The translations under genes and the position numbers were made by a program. Of a DNA stretch of 6,784 nucleotides, positions 6,168 through 6,784 are shown piece by piece. The notes under the pieces are model-generated. The model had not been told where the DNA came from. It was given only the letters and a program-made list of their open reading frames with translations, and made no database searches. The number at the start of each line of letters is the position of its first letter. Positions within the stretch are counted from its first letter, which is position 1. Origin of the DNA: Victivallales bacterium (GTDB lineage: Bacteria; Verrucomicrobiota; Lentisphaeria; Oligosphaerales; Oligosphaeraceae); the NCBI GenBank assembly GCA_017431185.1, contig JAFRLP010000568.1, positions 1-6,784 on the forward strand, read 5' to 3'.

Positions 6168-6784
6168 ATGAAGACAAAGAAACTGCTGATAGCCTTATCC
6201 ATTGCCGCAACATTGTGCTTCGCCACCGGCACCCGCGCCGATAATGACATTGACCTGCCTATCAACGGCGACTTTCGCGGCGCCCCGTCTGGATACTCTC
6301 CCGCCCCAGGATGGACTTTGACGGCGGACGGAGGAAACGCGCGTATCCTGCCCACCCACGACCGAGATGAGTTCTGCCTGGAACTGACGGCTGCGCCTAA
6401 TCGCCCTCAATCCGTTCTCTCCAATCTGCATCCATACGCCAGAAACACTCTCAAGCTCGAATTGAAAATACGCGGCACTGGAACTGCCGCCATCGGCTAT
6501 GAGGCGTTCGAGTCGTCTGGAAAGCGTCTTGTCGCCGCCGACCGTCAACTTGTCAGCCTTTCCAACTTTGAACAGAAGGTGAAGCATTATTTCCGTCTGA
6601 GTGTTCCAGCGGCATTCATCCGCATTCGGCTGACTGCTGAGCCAGGCTCCAATGCGCTATTCCGCGATGTTGACGCAGAACTCGAGGGCCACGCCATGCC
6701 CATTGCTCCTCCACCCGCCGCGTCGGGAGCCATCATGGCTCCTCCGCCAGCCACGCCTGGAACAGTTGTTGCTCCCCCGCCGCC
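6168..6784 (+). CDS. Secreted protein with beta-sandwich-like domain and proline-rich repeats, 3' end outside window
   Basis: ATG 6168 opens a frame with no stop before the window's end, giving 205 complete codons. Residues 1-24 form a clear signal peptide: MKTKK, a hydrophobic core (LLIALSIAATLCFA) and a probable signal peptidase I site after TRA24. Cys17 does not fit a lipobox. Residues about 30-175 look like an all-beta jelly-roll of the type found beside glycoside hydrolases and other exported proteins: 'INGDFRG...GYSPAPGW' near the start, alternating short hydrophobic strands, and 'NALFRDVDAELEG' at the end. From residue 180 a proline-rich repeat begins (APPPAASGAIM, APPPATPGTVV, APPP), probably a flexible linker to a further domain or an extended surface region. 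The weak ribosome site is offset by the convincing signal peptide. It is divergent from the transporter. Function is unknown; carbohydrate binding is only a suggestion from the fold pattern. Confidence 0.8.
   Translation, partial: MKTKKLLIALSIAATLCFATGTRADNDIDLPINGDFRGAPSGYSPAPGWTLTADGGNARILPTHDRDEFCLELTAAPNRPQSVLSNLHPYARNTLKLELKIRGTGTAAIGYEAFESSGKRLVAADRQLVSLSNFEQKVKHYFRLSVPAAFIRIRLTAEPGSNALFRDVDAELEGHAMPIAPPPAASGAIMAPPPATPGTVVAPPP
6705..6784 (+). repeat. 33-bp tandem repeat encoding 11-residue proline-rich units
   Basis: Units start at 6705, 6738 and 6771 (the last cut by the window edge). Each encodes APPPA followed by a six-residue variable part with a conserved Gly at unit position 8. 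The codons for the repeated prolines differ between units (CCT, CCA, CCC, CCG), so the repeat is not a very recent DNA duplication and the protein pattern seems to have been kept. Confidence 0.75.

Noticed and set aside
1..6784. CRISPR array, insertion sequence, rRNA or tRNA gene
   Set aside because: No regularly spaced repeats, transposase-like frames, terminal inverted repeats or RNA gene signatures were seen.

Overview
The window reads as a GC-rich stretch from a free-living or host-associated bacterium that lives with little oxygen. The main evidence is a three-domain flavodiiron protein of the kind found in anaerobes, which removes O2 or NO. A secreted protein with an 'INGDF...GW' beta-sandwich start and weak Shine-Dalgarno sequences would fit the Verrucomicrobiota/Lentisphaerota/Kiritimatiellota neighbourhood, but that placement is a guess from style, not a demonstrated assignment.

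Layout. (1) Positions 1-2799, plus strand: the 3' end of an operon. It holds the C-terminal 182 residues of a BrxD-type (DUF2791) ATP-binding protein, then after 11 bases a complete 745-residue Lhr-like DExH helicase of the BrxHI type. This pair closes type 2 and type 6 BREX phage-defence operons and also occurs in related TerB-linked defence modules. The genes that would decide which one this is lie upstream, outside the window. (2) Positions 2800-2917: a short intergenic region with a hairpin just after the helicase stop, a 15-bp palindrome and an imperfect 11-bp direct repeat in front of the next gene. (3) Positions 2918-4708, plus strand: a flavodiiron protein fused to a flavin reductase domain and a short-spaced rubredoxin, followed by a likely terminator. 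(4) Positions 4709-4999: a convergent intergenic region holding three successive hairpins and no convincing gene. (5) Positions 5000-5884, minus strand: a ten-helix EamA/DMT-family transporter, with a promoter candidate and a tandem 9-bp repeat upstream. (6) Positions 5885-6167: an AT-rich divergent intergenic region. (7) Positions 6168-6784, plus strand: the start of a secreted protein with a signal peptide, a probable beta-sandwich domain and a proline-rich 11-residue repeat, open at the window's right edge.

Only the first two genes clearly work together, as an ATPase plus helicase pair in a defence operon. The flavodiiron protein, the transporter and the secreted protein appear to be separate transcription units. 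The window therefore looks like the right-hand border of a defence island passing into ordinary chromosome. Nothing entirely new is proven here; the best lead is the truncated operon at the left edge.
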